From Polytrichum commune (taxonomy: Eukaryota > Streptophyta > Polytrichopsida > Polytrichales > Polytrichaceae), in assembly GCA_950295325.1 (NCBI GenBank), contig OX485803.1, forward strand, positions 73,425,554 through 73,489,553: 64,000 nt of DNA, read 5' to 3'. Shown in pieces: positions 24,130 to 35,782 of this stretch. Position 1 is the stretch's first letter. Each line of letters opens with the position of its first letter. A program made the position numbers and the translations under genes. A model generated the notes under the pieces. It did not search any database, had not been told where the DNA came from, and saw only the letters and a program-made list of their open reading frames with translations.

Positions 24130-27100
24130 GAGCCGTCACACAACTGCCACACGATATGTTTGGGACAAAAGTTTTTTCACTAAAAAATGCATACATAACA
24201 TGGAGAGGAGAACAACTCATAAATGCCCTAAATGATAAAGATGGGCTAGGTAGAATATACAAAGGATTAATACAACACGTACTTGCCAAACACATAGGAG
24301 CCCAAAATTTAACATGTATCTCACCCCAAGATTGTACGAGATCACCAATCACGAGAACCCTGTTCTTACTGAAAAAAACAAGCGGAATTCACCTTAAAAG
24401 CACACTCGGAAATTTTCCCCTCACCTCTACACCATTAGAAACACAATGGATGCTACAAACAAGAAACATTCCAACACTTACCCCATAAATTTCACTAAAA
24501 TACCTCCACAAACTAATATTACACAACATATTTGAACTAAAACATATAACATGCCCAAACGGAACACACCTAATGAGTAACGATGAATTTAAAATTCACT
24601 ACAACAAACCCACAAAAATAGAGAAAATGACACTAGAATATGCCAGAAAACTATTATGTGAACCAACATGTCTTGCCCAATGCACACATCCATGCCCAAT
24701 GCATATGGGACCAAACACCCTAAAATACGAATATAAAATACTAAATAATAACACACACACAAGACCACAAGAACGCCATACTCAATTGCCACCCCCACTA
24801 TCATTAGAACACCCAAAACCACTCCTATACATACTCAAAGACCCAACACACTTCCCGATACACAACATAAGAAATGACCGCTCATGTACCTATACAAACA
24901 AGTACAAAGTCACGAAAAAATACACATCCTACCTATGCCAATGGACACTCCCAAATGAAACAATCTACAACAAATGGCTACCCCAAAAAGAATTGTTTCC
25001 CTGGAACAACCAAAACGCCATAAATCATAACATTTTACTACTAACACAATACTACACTAGAAAGCAACACCAACATTATACTAACATACTAAACATAAAC
25101 TTCAACCAAGAACAAATGAGAGATACAAGATATATCCCCCCACCACAAACCATACCCCTATGCCACATATCCACTGATGAATGTAACCCAGAAGATGATA
25201 TCGCTTGTACACAATATACTATCCAAACCCAATATGACACTACACACATCTACGACAACACTGTTCGACATCTGATTACCATTCATAAAGCAAGACTAAA
25301 ATGGTTATGGGATCAATACCACTTAGCATTAAATAGACCACACAACCTAGAGCCCCTTCACCCAACCATTCAAAACAGAAGTGGCATGGCTATACCAAAG
25401 ATATAAATACAAAACCCCAAAAAATGACCCCCTTAAACTCTCGCAATACACACTCCCAAATGCCATCCTTGAAAACTTCATAAACACATTCCAAATAACA
25501 CACTCATATTTCTCATCACCAATAACATGCCCCACCACACTCAGACAATTCCACTCCCCATTCCCTAGAGATGTAATATTTGGGTCAATTGGAAAAACAT
25601 TCCAACATAAATGGTATGGCAATGGTTATGCACACCCACACACAGACACCGAAACTTAACAAGCCCTTCATTGGGCCCGCCTCGCAACCAAGAATAATTC
25701 AAACTCTATCACAATAATAGTAATGCCAGACAAAAATTGGTATCACAATCCTAATCCACACACTGGACCCTTCCCAGATTCGCATGTTATAACCCACTTC
25801 AAAGCCGATACCATCATCTACAAAGAACCAACAATACCTCCAGAACTAAGAACTGAACCTATAACATAAAACCGTGCTATACAAATATTATGCATACACC
25901 ACAAGAATACACCCATAGGTACAGAGACATATCCCTTGCAAATGAAAAATATTGCCAACACACTACGAATCCCCGACATGTTTAGCCAAATTACACCACA
26001 AACACCACTAGATACCCTAGTGAACCGCAATACAAAATGGACCAAACTCACATACCCACCCCCGCCGCCGAACATCCAAATCCCAACCAACCCATGGAAT
26101 ATCAACCCAGAACAATGCCTACCGCTTAAATTCCCACCCCAATTTTGTTACCACACTGACGGATCATTCAAACCACCCAAACCACCCAAACAATGGACAA
26201 TGAAGACTTGCAAAAACTGGATATGGTATTTACAACCCTTTCAAGAACCTAAAAATCGCAAAAATGTTACTAGGACTACAAAACATTCTACGAGCAGAAA
26301 TGATGGCCATACACCACACCTTACACCTCCTCACCACAACATATCGAAATGAGCCAGCCCACATATTCACAGACTGCCTAAACATCCTATACCTCCTAAA
26401 TACTCAAATCAAACACCCCACTAGTCATAACAGTCACCCGGACAAAATCATCCTAGAAAGTATCATTAAAATGTTAATATCCCGCACATAAACCACCACA
26501 CTTCACAAAATAAAACCCCACACAAATATAGAAGGAAATGATCAAGCATATGCGCTAGCCAAACAAGGACGTGAACTAGACCATAGGGACGCTGCAGTTC
26601 CATACGAACATGCACACCCTACACCATACTACCTACAAAAAGATTGATGGCATTCCATGCAAGAAACACCTGACAAGGGTCCCATAAGGCATCTTAGTAA
26701 ACACATTCTCAAGCATGACAATGAACAAAACTTAACAATTATAGCTAATCAAACACACCAATTCTACAAATGGCTAGAAGACGATGGCATAGAAAAAATA
26801 CTATCAAATGACTTTTGGACGAACCCCGCCATCACAGATAAACAAAAAACATGGTTAATAAAATTCCGAATTGGACAATACATGGGCCACGCCCGAAAAC
26901 AACTCTTTTTTGGCAGAGAAGCCTTCCCATCGAGAACATGCCCTATCTGTAACGCAACGGATGCGGACACATGGCTACACGTACTACTTAAATGCAAACA
27001 ACAACACATCCATGCACTAATAACAAAAAAAACATAACAAAGCGGTATGGGAAATACACAAACTCATTTTATCAACCCAAATATCAAGGCACTATACATT

Positions 27101-27866
27101 TATGAATGCAGGAACGCATAATGAACTACCCCAATGAAATACAATCCCCCCCATGGTTGCTCCCATGTACATGTGACACCCAAAGATGCCATTGCAATGC
27201 CATACTTAAATCGGACATACTATGCATAATAGGCCATCCACATAACCACCCCCCCCCCCATAAACCCCTACACATGATATAACCATACAGTTTATCGAAT
27301 TCACATATTGCAACGACATATTCGCCACTGAAACACTAGACAAAAAAAGCTTAAAATACCAACCACTCATAAACAACATCATAACAAAGGATTGGAACGT
27401 AGCCCCATTCATGGTACTAGTTGCGGGAGCAAGAGGCACAACACATATCCCATCCATGAAAAAACTGGAAACAACGTTCACACTTCCACCCACGAAAATC
27501 AAAAACATGTTTAAACAAATTAACATAATTGCCACACAATATGCACATTCCATATTAGTCCACAAACGAAGGCTAGAAAATAGACAAAATATAAGTGATC
27601 TCTAAGACCTCCCATAATTAAATAAAACCCCCAACCCAATATAGATTCCCCCCCCCCCACTAACTACCCCAAACAAGGCCCATACATAATAACCGATTAC
27701 TGAAATTTACTAATGGTTACTAAATATAGTGTCTACGTCCTGCAAAGGGCAAAGTAGTTTTACACCTAACGCCACTGCCGTAAGGCATGGCCTAGGATGT
27801 TCTACGAACATACACTTTATTTACTCCGGCCTCCTCCGGAGACCGGAGTTCTTCTTCTTCTTCTTG
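24130..27866 (+). mobile_element. 5'-truncated non-LTR retrotransposon (LINE) with RNase H
   Basis: The whole block is strongly depleted in G on the + strand, which sets it apart from both flanks. It encodes, in order, the region downstream of a reverse transcriptase, an RNase H domain, a cysteine/histidine knuckle and a further C-terminal domain. The RT itself is missing, as expected from 5' truncation during target-primed reverse transcription. The 3' end has a stem-loop (27824-27848, ctccggcctc pairing with gagaccggag) followed by (TTC)5. I could not identify a target-site duplication. Confidence 0.8.
24156..27605 (+). pseudogene. LINE polyprotein fragment: post-RT, RNase H, zinc knuckle, nuclease-like C-terminus
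   Basis: The reading frame continues in pieces. 24156-25406 is one frame with a nonsense codon at 24486-24488. From 25381 it shifts frame, with in-frame stops near 25657 and 25868. RNase H spans about 26140-26620: a first aspartate in YHTDGSF (about 26158), a glutamate in LRAEMMAI (about 26290), an aspartate in HIFTDCLN, and H..D in PHTNIEGNDQA (about 26514-26540), with a frameshift after the first motif and stops near 26490 and 26645. A CX2CX9HX4C knuckle starts at about 26941 (CPIC). Then come a Cys-rich patch (CTCDTQRCHC, about 27168) and IEFTYCND (27294) followed by K..KY and GARG, which resembles PD-(D/E)xK-type nucleases. This last assignment is tentative. The many lesions make it a dead copy. 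Confidence 0.75.
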
Positions 27867-27869
27867 GAA

Positions 27870-29720
27870 AATTGAAATGGGTGGACAATTCTTTAGAAGG
27901 CGTGCAACGCTTGTAGAAGAGGTCCTCACTTGTGCCCATGCTCCCCAAGAATACCACAAAATATGTTGGTAGAGTGTACATCAGGTGTTAGCAGACCTCT
28001 TACTTGTTATGGATGTCAACAAGGTTTTACCACTTCCTTAGACATAGGTATTATACACCGTCTCTACATACATTGTTGCAGACAGTTAAAAAAATTGACA
28101 TATAAACATGCAACTTGAGCAAGATTTGTACTAACACAAGTTCGTAGCCACATTCCAAATGTAGTTTGTCCACATACTAGACTTAGATCTACACCTTGAT
28201 ATCGTCAGTAGTTGAGCTTTGATTTGCTCATCTTGTTGCTACTAGAATTGCTTGAACTTTGTAAATCTTAGCAATAGATTTCCAAGAACTATCTGAGTAG
28301 GTAAGAACTAGACTGCACTGCCGAAGAGTTTCAAACACTGAGAATTATCTAAGCAGGTAAGAATCAGACTACACTGCATGAGAGTTTCAGGCATTGAGAG
28401 CTATATGAGAAGGTCATAACCAAATTTCGTTGCTGGAGAGTTTCAGACACGGAAAAAATGTCTGAGCAAGTATTGATGAACCAGAATGTGTTGCCGAAAG
28501 TTCCAAAGGCTCACCAGTGTCCATATCCCTTTATTCATATGTTTATTATTCATGATATCCCCCCCTTGGGGGGGGGGGAGGGAGGGAGAGAGAGAGAGAG
28601 TGAGACCTCCATGAGGTAAGGCTGCAACACCATGGGCACAAGGGGACCCCATAGTGACACCTGAGACTTGTGGCACCATAGGTAAGAGGACCCAAGCGGT
28701 CCTAGTATGGGTAAGGGCCCTAGGCGTTGAGAACACCTTCTACCCATGAAAACTAGGAGTCGCGAGGATAAGGCGATGAACATTGAGTAATCTATGGCGT
28801 ATGGATTCTAGAAAGCTTAAGAACTCTTTAATCGGAGGTGTGAGCTAGAAAGTATGGCAATTTAAGTGGGGGCAACGTCCAACACTCTGAGGGGCGTTGT
28901 GTTAGGAATGCAGTGACATGGGAGTGGCACCCAAGACTGCCGAGGTTATAATAGCCATAATTCCCTCAATACTCGCGGGATTGGGGGCAAATGAGGAGTC
29001 TATCAACATCTACACCAAAAATAGATGTCGATGGAGTGGTCGCTTGATATAATCAAAAGTTTGACAATGTAGTTATGGAGGTATGAAGTTGCTGGGGGAC
29101 TTCAAGCCCAACGGCTAAGGGAAAATGTCTACTTGGCCCCAAGTCTTAGGAGAGACACAAAAGGTTACTTGATAGTGGGGTAGGGGCCCTGCCCAAAATC
29201 CTAATGATTTATATGGGTGAGGCGGCATTATTGATTGACCCCGTGTGAGGCAAAATGACATGGCCTCCATGGACATTGGCCCAACGTGGGGGCATAATTG
29301 CCAAGTATGCTTCGGATTGTTGAAGTGTTGCTCCGGCAACGCGATGATCAACTCAATATTGGACTTTCATGAATGAAAATTTACATCTAATCATTGACTA
29401 TCCACTATGGGAAAAATCCCGAATGCATGTGTAGGAGGATTGGTCACCAAGCTATGAGCTTGGAGGTCTAAGGTATGGGGAGCTGACCATGCGTATGTAT
29501 GGAATGTGTAGGGTTAATGCTCGTGACACTTGCTAGAGTTGAGAAACGGTGAAGATAAGTCAGGGGTAGCTAGCAAGAGTTGCGATAAGTAGTGCATGTT
29601 TGCATGAGGGACACTTCACTTTGATCATAGTCACGAGCTTATATGTGAGCCCGAAACATGTTTATGGAACATGGCTATGGGACAACTGTTGGTGAGGTTG
29701 GATGTACATCTACATGCCTT
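27870..29720. other. intergenic with simple and degenerate repeats
   Basis: No gene is supported here. A degenerate tandem lies at 28287-28510 and a C/G-run with a following GA-rich tract at about 28559-28602. Frames near 28443-28783 on the minus strand are low-complexity products of that tract. Confidence 0.5.
28287..28510 (+). repeat. degenerate tandem, roughly 50-60-bp unit, about four copies
   Basis: The words 'gagagtttca', 'actgcactgc', 'aggtaagaa' and 'ctatctgag'/'ttatctaag' recur in order four times with growing divergence. Confidence 0.6.
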
Positions 29721-29721
29721 A

Positions 29722-29960
29722 CCAACTAAAATGAGCCAATTGGGCCATTATGAGACAATCATTTTGTCACAATTGATGAGATCTTCCATATTACAATTGA
29801 TTATTTGCATGATTTTATAAACATGTGTGGGTGTATTGGAATGGTTGAGTGCATTTTAAGAACCCTCAACGGATATTCTCTCGTACCAACTAGCAATCAT
29901 TACATTCCCATCACATTCCCTACATTAAATTGAGCGGACCGATTGGCTCGTTTTAGTTGG
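29722..29960. mobile_element. TA-flanked TIR element, 239 bp
   Basis: The left end CCAACTAAAATGAGCCAATT matches the reverse complement of the right end, CCAACTAAAACGAGCCAATC. TA lies outside both ends (29720-29721 and 29961-29962). The interior carries 'acaatcattttgtcacaattgat', a small internal palindrome. There is no coding capacity. Confidence 0.75.
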
Positions 29961-29962
29961 TA

Positions 29963-30880
29963 AGTAGACTATGTTGCTAATAAGATCTGATTCCTAGACT
30001 TGGTGTTGAGAAAAAAAAATTCATCCTAGTAATCCCGATCTTCTTATATCCTGGGTGGTGCCCCTAACAAGATTAAATTGTTCAATGCAAGTCCTTGACA
30101 AGGAATGGGGAGAACTAAATTTATGTCATTACACATAAAAATGAAATGCAACTCTAGTTACACTTGACTCTTTAACCACTCGCTATGTTCTCATTCATTC
30201 ACTTCTAGCTGTGAGTAAGGTATCAATTAAAGCATTTGAGAATGTGAATCCAAAGAGCATAACCCCTCCTTAAATTTAAAGATCTAGGGAGAAAATCGAT
30301 AAAAGCAAATTTCTCATGTTCTTTCTAGAATACTAAAATCACTTCCTAACTCTTAGCCATTTTTTCGTAGTGGCCATATGAATTGTTTTATGTATTAGTG
30401 CAACATGAATTGGTAATTGGTGTGCACCCACTGTATTATCCCTAATGTTTCATGTGTTGATTCCTTTCTTATTACTGCGTAGCCCACAATATTCACCATA
30501 ATCATTCTAATGAACCAACCAACAAAAAAACCCAAATCACAATGAAAATCTTAAAACAAAAATTGACTATTTCCAAACATAAAAGAAGAACATTATGTAA
30601 CTTTATTAAAGCATAAATCATTAGACTATATATACTCTTAAAACAAACAAGAACAAAAAAATCAACAAATTGTGAAAGAATCATGGAGATCTTAGGCGGG
30701 TTGCGTTCAAATTCTCTTACATTGGACCGAAAGCACCGAGGCTTCAAGAATATCACCATCAAGGCACAAATGCACACGCATGATGTTGGGTATCCCAAGG
30801 ACAACAACTCTCTCCCTCTCTTTCTCTCTCTCACGCTCTTGCTCTCTTGGATAAAGTCTAGTGACAAAGCCTAGTGACGG
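29963..30880. other. intergenic, no gene recognised
   Basis: A CT-rich tract lies at about 30807-30846. The 121-codon minus-strand frame at 30502-30867 is rich in hydrophobic residues from an A/T-rich stretch and has no recognised domain. Confidence 0.5.
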
Positions 30881-30889
30881 ACCAGAACG

Positions 30890-33309
30890 TCGGCTTAATA
30901 ACAAATTTATTCTGGTCCCTTTTGGGGACGCGGTCCCAAACTTGGCAGCCTTGGGGGCCCAATTTTGTAAATTCCCTCCCTAAACCAGCCTGGTGGGTAG
31001 AGCAAAGCAAGGCAAGGCAAGGGCATCCGAATAGGAAGATAGGGAGGCTAGTAACCGTCCGATCTTGGACCAGAGCGATACCAGCCGTTGGATCCCCCAT
31101 CCATTCATCTCCCCCCCCAGCCTACACACAGGTGCTGCCCTGGCACAAGCATTTTTCCCTCCACGCCCCCCGCACGGCACCCGTCTCTACGACCTCGCGA
31201 TCGACTTTGCGGACTCGATTGCAATTTTTTTAATTTTTGTTTTCCCTGTTTTCCCTGTTTTCCCTTCGGCTTCGTCCTACTCGGGATGCTCAAGAAGGCA
31301 TTCACGAAATTTCTGGAAGTTTTGAACTTGCGGTGTTACCCATGTGTGAGCTTTTTCGGAGAGTCTGATCGGTGCTTGCAGCACTGACTTGTGATCTTTC
31401 ATCAGAGCTTTGTCCTACGCAGCCGAGTAAGCACTACTAACCGTTCGCAACATTTAAGAGGACATTTTAGTTCTTAAATTTTTTGGTAAAGGTTTTGAAG
31501 CTCTGTGGAGCCTTTGAAGAGTTTTCCAGGGAGTCTGATCGATGGAACTTGTAGTTGCTTTGAGTTGTCAAGCTTCCTGAAGATCGGCGGTGCAGTAATT
31601 GTCGGTATCTTTCGTTGTTAGGAGGACATTCGGGGAGGGGATTTGTGAGATTTTAGAGAGCTGTTAGGGAGCCTGAAGATCGGTGGAGTAGTAGTAATAA
31701 GTGCTAGGTTCCTACAAGAGGAGGTTGTCTGTTGATCCGTGCAGTTTTTTTGCCGAGTAGCTTTCTCTGGTACGAATGGGCTGCATTTTCTCGTGGCTGT
31801 GAGGGTTATAGAATTTTCGGATCCTGACATTTTGTCAAGTTTTCACAGGGTGAGGTTGCGGTGAGGCGATTGCTTTATTTAGCCGGTCTGTGTTTTTTTT
31901 TTGTTTTTTGGTAGGGTTGAGGTGTTTCCGGGGAGCGTGATTGCGTCCTTGCAGTAACGTGTGGGAGCTCGGCGGAGGAATCCTCGTCAGCATTATTGTG
32001 GAGGTCAGGAGCGCAGCTTGAATCTGAGAACTTGTGAGGGTTCGTGGCAAGTGTGTGTGGGAAAGTCACCTGAAGGAGGCTTAGGATAATTATTGCCACT
32101 TGGTGTGCAGAAGATGTGTGTGGTTGCATCAGTTTGGTTTACTAGATGTTTGTGGAGCCAGTGACTCTTTTGTTCCGACAGAAGTGAAGATTGTTTGAAG
32201 AGCGTCGGTTAGTTGCAACTGCGGTGGGGCTCAAAGATTCTCACATTTGGAACTTCTCTCTTGGCGAAACACATTTTATTCCAGTTATTTACTGAGGCAC
32301 ACAATGCAGATCCGTAGTATCGTCTGGAGATAAGGTACTTGGTGAATGGAATGTCATCCCGATCTAGCACTCTAGCATTAGACTGGGAACCAACAAATGC
32401 ACTGACTCTGCTTAACCTGATCGATCTGTACCCCGCACGTTCAATTAGGAGACCCTTACAGTATGCTCTCTCGATGATATTCTGGGACACAGTTAGGTTA
32501 CCCCATTAACGCGAAAGGAGATTCAGTGCGTAGTGAGGAGGAGCAAAGTGCAGGAATCTCGTCGGGATAATCTTGTGGTGGTGCTTTGGAGGTGTCGGCA
32601 AGTTCTTCCATGGAGTGGAGTGATGGAGGATGGCTGACATTCACTGCCAACTCACTCAAGTACGAGCTTGCAGTTCCATGAGACGAAGAAGCCCTTGCAG
32701 CATTTGGATGCCAGCGTTATCTTACAAGGCAACCTTACCGGGAGTTAGTGGTCGATGAGTTACAGCATATTGTGGATCAGCGGAACACAACAATGTCAAG
32801 ATCCTGGCGAGCATGGCTGCCTTGGTCGACCACGTAGGCAATCCTGAACCTTTTGGATTTTGTAGTAGAACTGAAACCATCTTGAAAAAAATGCGACGAT
32901 TTGACTTCGCATGCTGTAGAATCGATTTGTGATGTTGGTCCCGAACGTCTGTGTCCGATGCAAGCTTAGCAAAGGTTGCATTAATATGGATGCTGGAGTT
33001 TGCTTTTTCGTGAGCACCTAGCGTTCCCCCAAGCACGTGTTCTTTGCAAACTGAGGCATATAGATGGTGTGGCTTCACCAGGTTGAAGAATGGCAGAGTC
33101 CACTCGTGTACAGCCATCATGCATGATGATTGCATGCACTAGTGTATATATCGTGTAGCTCATCATCATGTTTGTTGTCTGAATCAAGTGTCAATGCATA
33201 GGCTTTGAGATGAGCGACGACCACACGATTACCGAAGGTGCTTCAGAATCCTGCCCTCGAAGCCAATCTTGAGAGTCTGTTCCGAAGACTTCAAACATTC
33301 GACGAGAAA
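30890..33309 (+). promoter_or_regulatory. probable promoter and transcribed leader of the OVATE-family gene
   Basis: Base composition rises here relative to the AT-rich flank. The stretch 31110-31270 is pyrimidine-rich, as is common in plant leaders. A plausible leader-intron donor (CGA-GTAAGC) occurs near 31426. No long reading frame on the + strand resembles a protein family, so I read the region as promoter plus 5' leader, possibly with one or more leader introns. I cannot place the transcription start or prove splicing from sequence alone. Confidence 0.4.
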
Positions 33310-35670
33310 ATGCCTGTGAGTACACGATCTACCTTTACACCCTTCCTCAAGTTCCACTTTGACAGTTTTACTTCCTGCCTGGCCTCTTCAAAGGTTCCTT
33401 CAATTTGAGCAATCCGCGTGTGCATTGGAGGTCTATAAGAATTGCGAGCGGGTTTTGAACTTTGAAGGCATTGTGTTCATTTGCATCCATTGTTTGTAGG
33501 AGGTTTGCGTAACCTTAGAGAATCTGTGTTGGTTGGTTGCCAGGTTTTACCGAACGCATGGGTCCTCAAGTTGAAAGATATGAGGAAGAAGAAGCAGAGG
33601 TCCCCGGACCCTGCGATGGATGTAGTGTCACCGGATCCTGGGCCATTCTTCCCGAAGCCGGTCGCGAGGCACTCATTTCGAAAGCAATCACCGAACCGTG
33701 TGTTCTCTCCCGTGAGACCTAACGACCTTCACGGATTTGGTGAGCCACGTTGCAGCAGCCCCGTGAACCACAAGGCATTCGACATCCCTCACCCCTTCGC
33801 GGCCTCCTCCCCCGCGAAGAACCTCATGAGGACACCGAGCCCGCGGAGAACACCTTCCAAAACACCGCCACATCCCCGGGGTCAAAATTACTCCCCGATT
33901 GGCATCGAAGCTGGATGTACATACAAGAGCACCACGACATTGTTTCGGCGTTTGGCAACCAACGAGTTGGAAGCAGCAGCAACCCTTGCGGAAACGCCTG
34001 CCAAGAAAGAGAGTCAGTCTGCTGGCTCCTTCAAGGTTGCAACCAGGGTTAAGGACATTAATGCTGCAAACAGGACTCGGCATGGGAGCTTGGACATGGA
34101 CGTAGTAGACTGCGCCTTCGACATCGAGAAGTGTCTGAAGCGAGCTGAGAAATCCACTCGCGAACGCCAGTCCAGTGGAGATCATCATCATCAGGAGAAA
34201 GAAGATCCCTGGAGCGTTGAGCTGAGTAAAGGCGCTTTGGTTAAGCAGCAACTGTTTCTTAAGAAACGGAGGGAATCAACTAAGATGCAAACACCGGTTG
34301 AGAATCCATGGGGAACCCCCGAGATGCCACCGGTTTTATCCGAGTTTCGGTCGAAATTGGCGATCTCCGACCCCGTTTCGCAGTGGATTGCACAGACGCC
34401 AGAGCCGTCTCCGGCCATTCGAGCTTCTTTTCGGGAGGCGCCTAACGCAATAGACCATATCCCTCGGAGTCTGAGTAATACGTACAAGAAAGGAGGAGAC
34501 TGTGCTGATGCTGCTACACAAGCAGGAGAGCAATATTACGAGAAGCTGCTGCGGCCAAACTCCTGGGGCTCCTGCTCCTCCCTTGCAAGCGACGAAAGTA
34601 TGTTCACAACCTCCTTCGAAGTGCCTGCATCAGAATTCAAGAATGGGAGTAGTGCGAATCAGAAGACCTCGCACTGGTCCACTTCAGACTCCAGCGGCAT
34701 CACCTCCAGCGCAGAGATGGACCGAGCAATCAAGAACTTCAACTCACTGGAAGACAATGCACTTCTCACCGTCGACCAAGCCGCAACTCTGCTCACCGTA
34801 GGCTCCAGGTTTTGCAGAGAAGCTGAGGAAGCAACTCTGAACACTCTCAACGACTCCTCCGCGTACTTGAGCGATGTCTCCGAGGAGCGCCACTCCGCTC
34901 CTTCGAGCAATCTGGTCCGATTGGAGAGCGATGCAGGCAGCCTCTCCAGATCCGTGAGTCCTAACTCCCTCTTCCACAACTCCCCTGCCTTAAGCTCACA
35001 GGAAGCTCTAGCCAAAACCTGGACGCAGATCGAGTTCCCTTTGTTCGACACAGACTCCGCAGGAGCCATGCCCGGGCCATTCGACATGACAAGGGAGACC
35101 TACTACAACGGAGCGAACCAACCCGTGGAGCTTCAAATCTCTTCGCTCAGCGCACACGTCCGTCGAGAAGCTCGCCGAGCAAATCGCTTGGCGGACATCG
35201 AAGCTTACGCAAGTGCACAGAGGAAATCAGCCTCCCGGCAGAAAGGCAATAAATCGGTCTCGTTGCATGCAGAGATTACTGCAAACCCTAAGCCCAAGGC
35301 TGCTGCTGCCAAATCGAACCTGTCTCTGAATTCATCTTCCAGGAGGATTTCGGACGTGGACATCATCGAGCAAGCCAAGGGGATCGTGCAACGGCATCAG
35401 AGGAGGTTTAGCAAGGAGGAGGTGAGCATGCCTCCGGAGCTCAACGGGGTGGTCAAGGAGAGCGTGGCGTTGGTGAAAAACTCGGATAATCCTTACAGCG
35501 ACTTCAAGGAGTCTATGACGGAGATGATCTTGGAGAAGAACATCCAGGAGTCTGGTGACCTCGAGGAGCTTCTGCAATGCTACCTCTCCCTGAACTGTGA
35601 GGATTACCATAACGTGATTGTGGAGGTGTTCACCGAGGTTTGGAGGGAGATCTTCGAGAGCAATGCTTGA
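33310..35670 (+). CDS. OVATE family protein (transcriptional repressor)
   Basis: The C-terminal 70 residues (about 641-710) form an OVATE domain: LVKNSDNPYSDFKESM, then a helix ending EELLQCYLSLNCEDYHNVIV and VFTEVWREIF. The N-terminus carries the family's conserved motif as LPNAWVLKLKDM. The long middle is Ser/Pro-rich and probably disordered. Known family members are nuclear repressors that bind homeodomain TALE partners and shape organ growth. The open frame reaches upstream of the first in-frame ATG (33580), and the conserved LPNAW motif lies before that ATG. I therefore infer a 228-bp intron (33316-33543; CCT-GTGAGT donor, TTGCCAG acceptor) and a first coding exon of only ATG-CCT at 33310-33315. 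This gives MPVLPNAWVLKLKDM and 710 residues. Most family members I know are shorter and intronless, so the length and intron are unusual. A start at 33580 would lose the motif. Confidence 0.85.
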
Positions 35671-35782
35671 TTCGATCACCCACTTAAATTCAGTCGAGGT
35701 TGGCCCCAATCTTGTCGACCCACTCGCAACAGGGAAATCACACATCGAGGAACATCCAATTAATCCCACTATTTCGAATTCG

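Noticed and set aside
24589-27565. Minus-strand frames within the LINE (77-119 codons)
   Set aside because: They follow from the extreme strand composition of the element, and the sense strand carries the recognisable domains.
30502-30867. 121-codon hydrophobic minus-strand frame as a membrane protein
   Set aside because: It is generated by an A/T-rich stretch with a CT microsatellite at one end. Low complexity and no homology recognised.
33481-33579. Upstream start of the OVATE-family frame at 33481
   Set aside because: The codon there is TTG, which is not a normal plant nuclear start, and the intervening residues do not fit the family before LPNAW. An intron junction at 33544 explains the data better.
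33688-34251. 187-codon minus-strand frame opposite the OVATE-family gene
   Set aside because: It is antisense to a real, GC-rich coding exon and has no family resemblance. Such shadows are expected opposite codon-biased exons.
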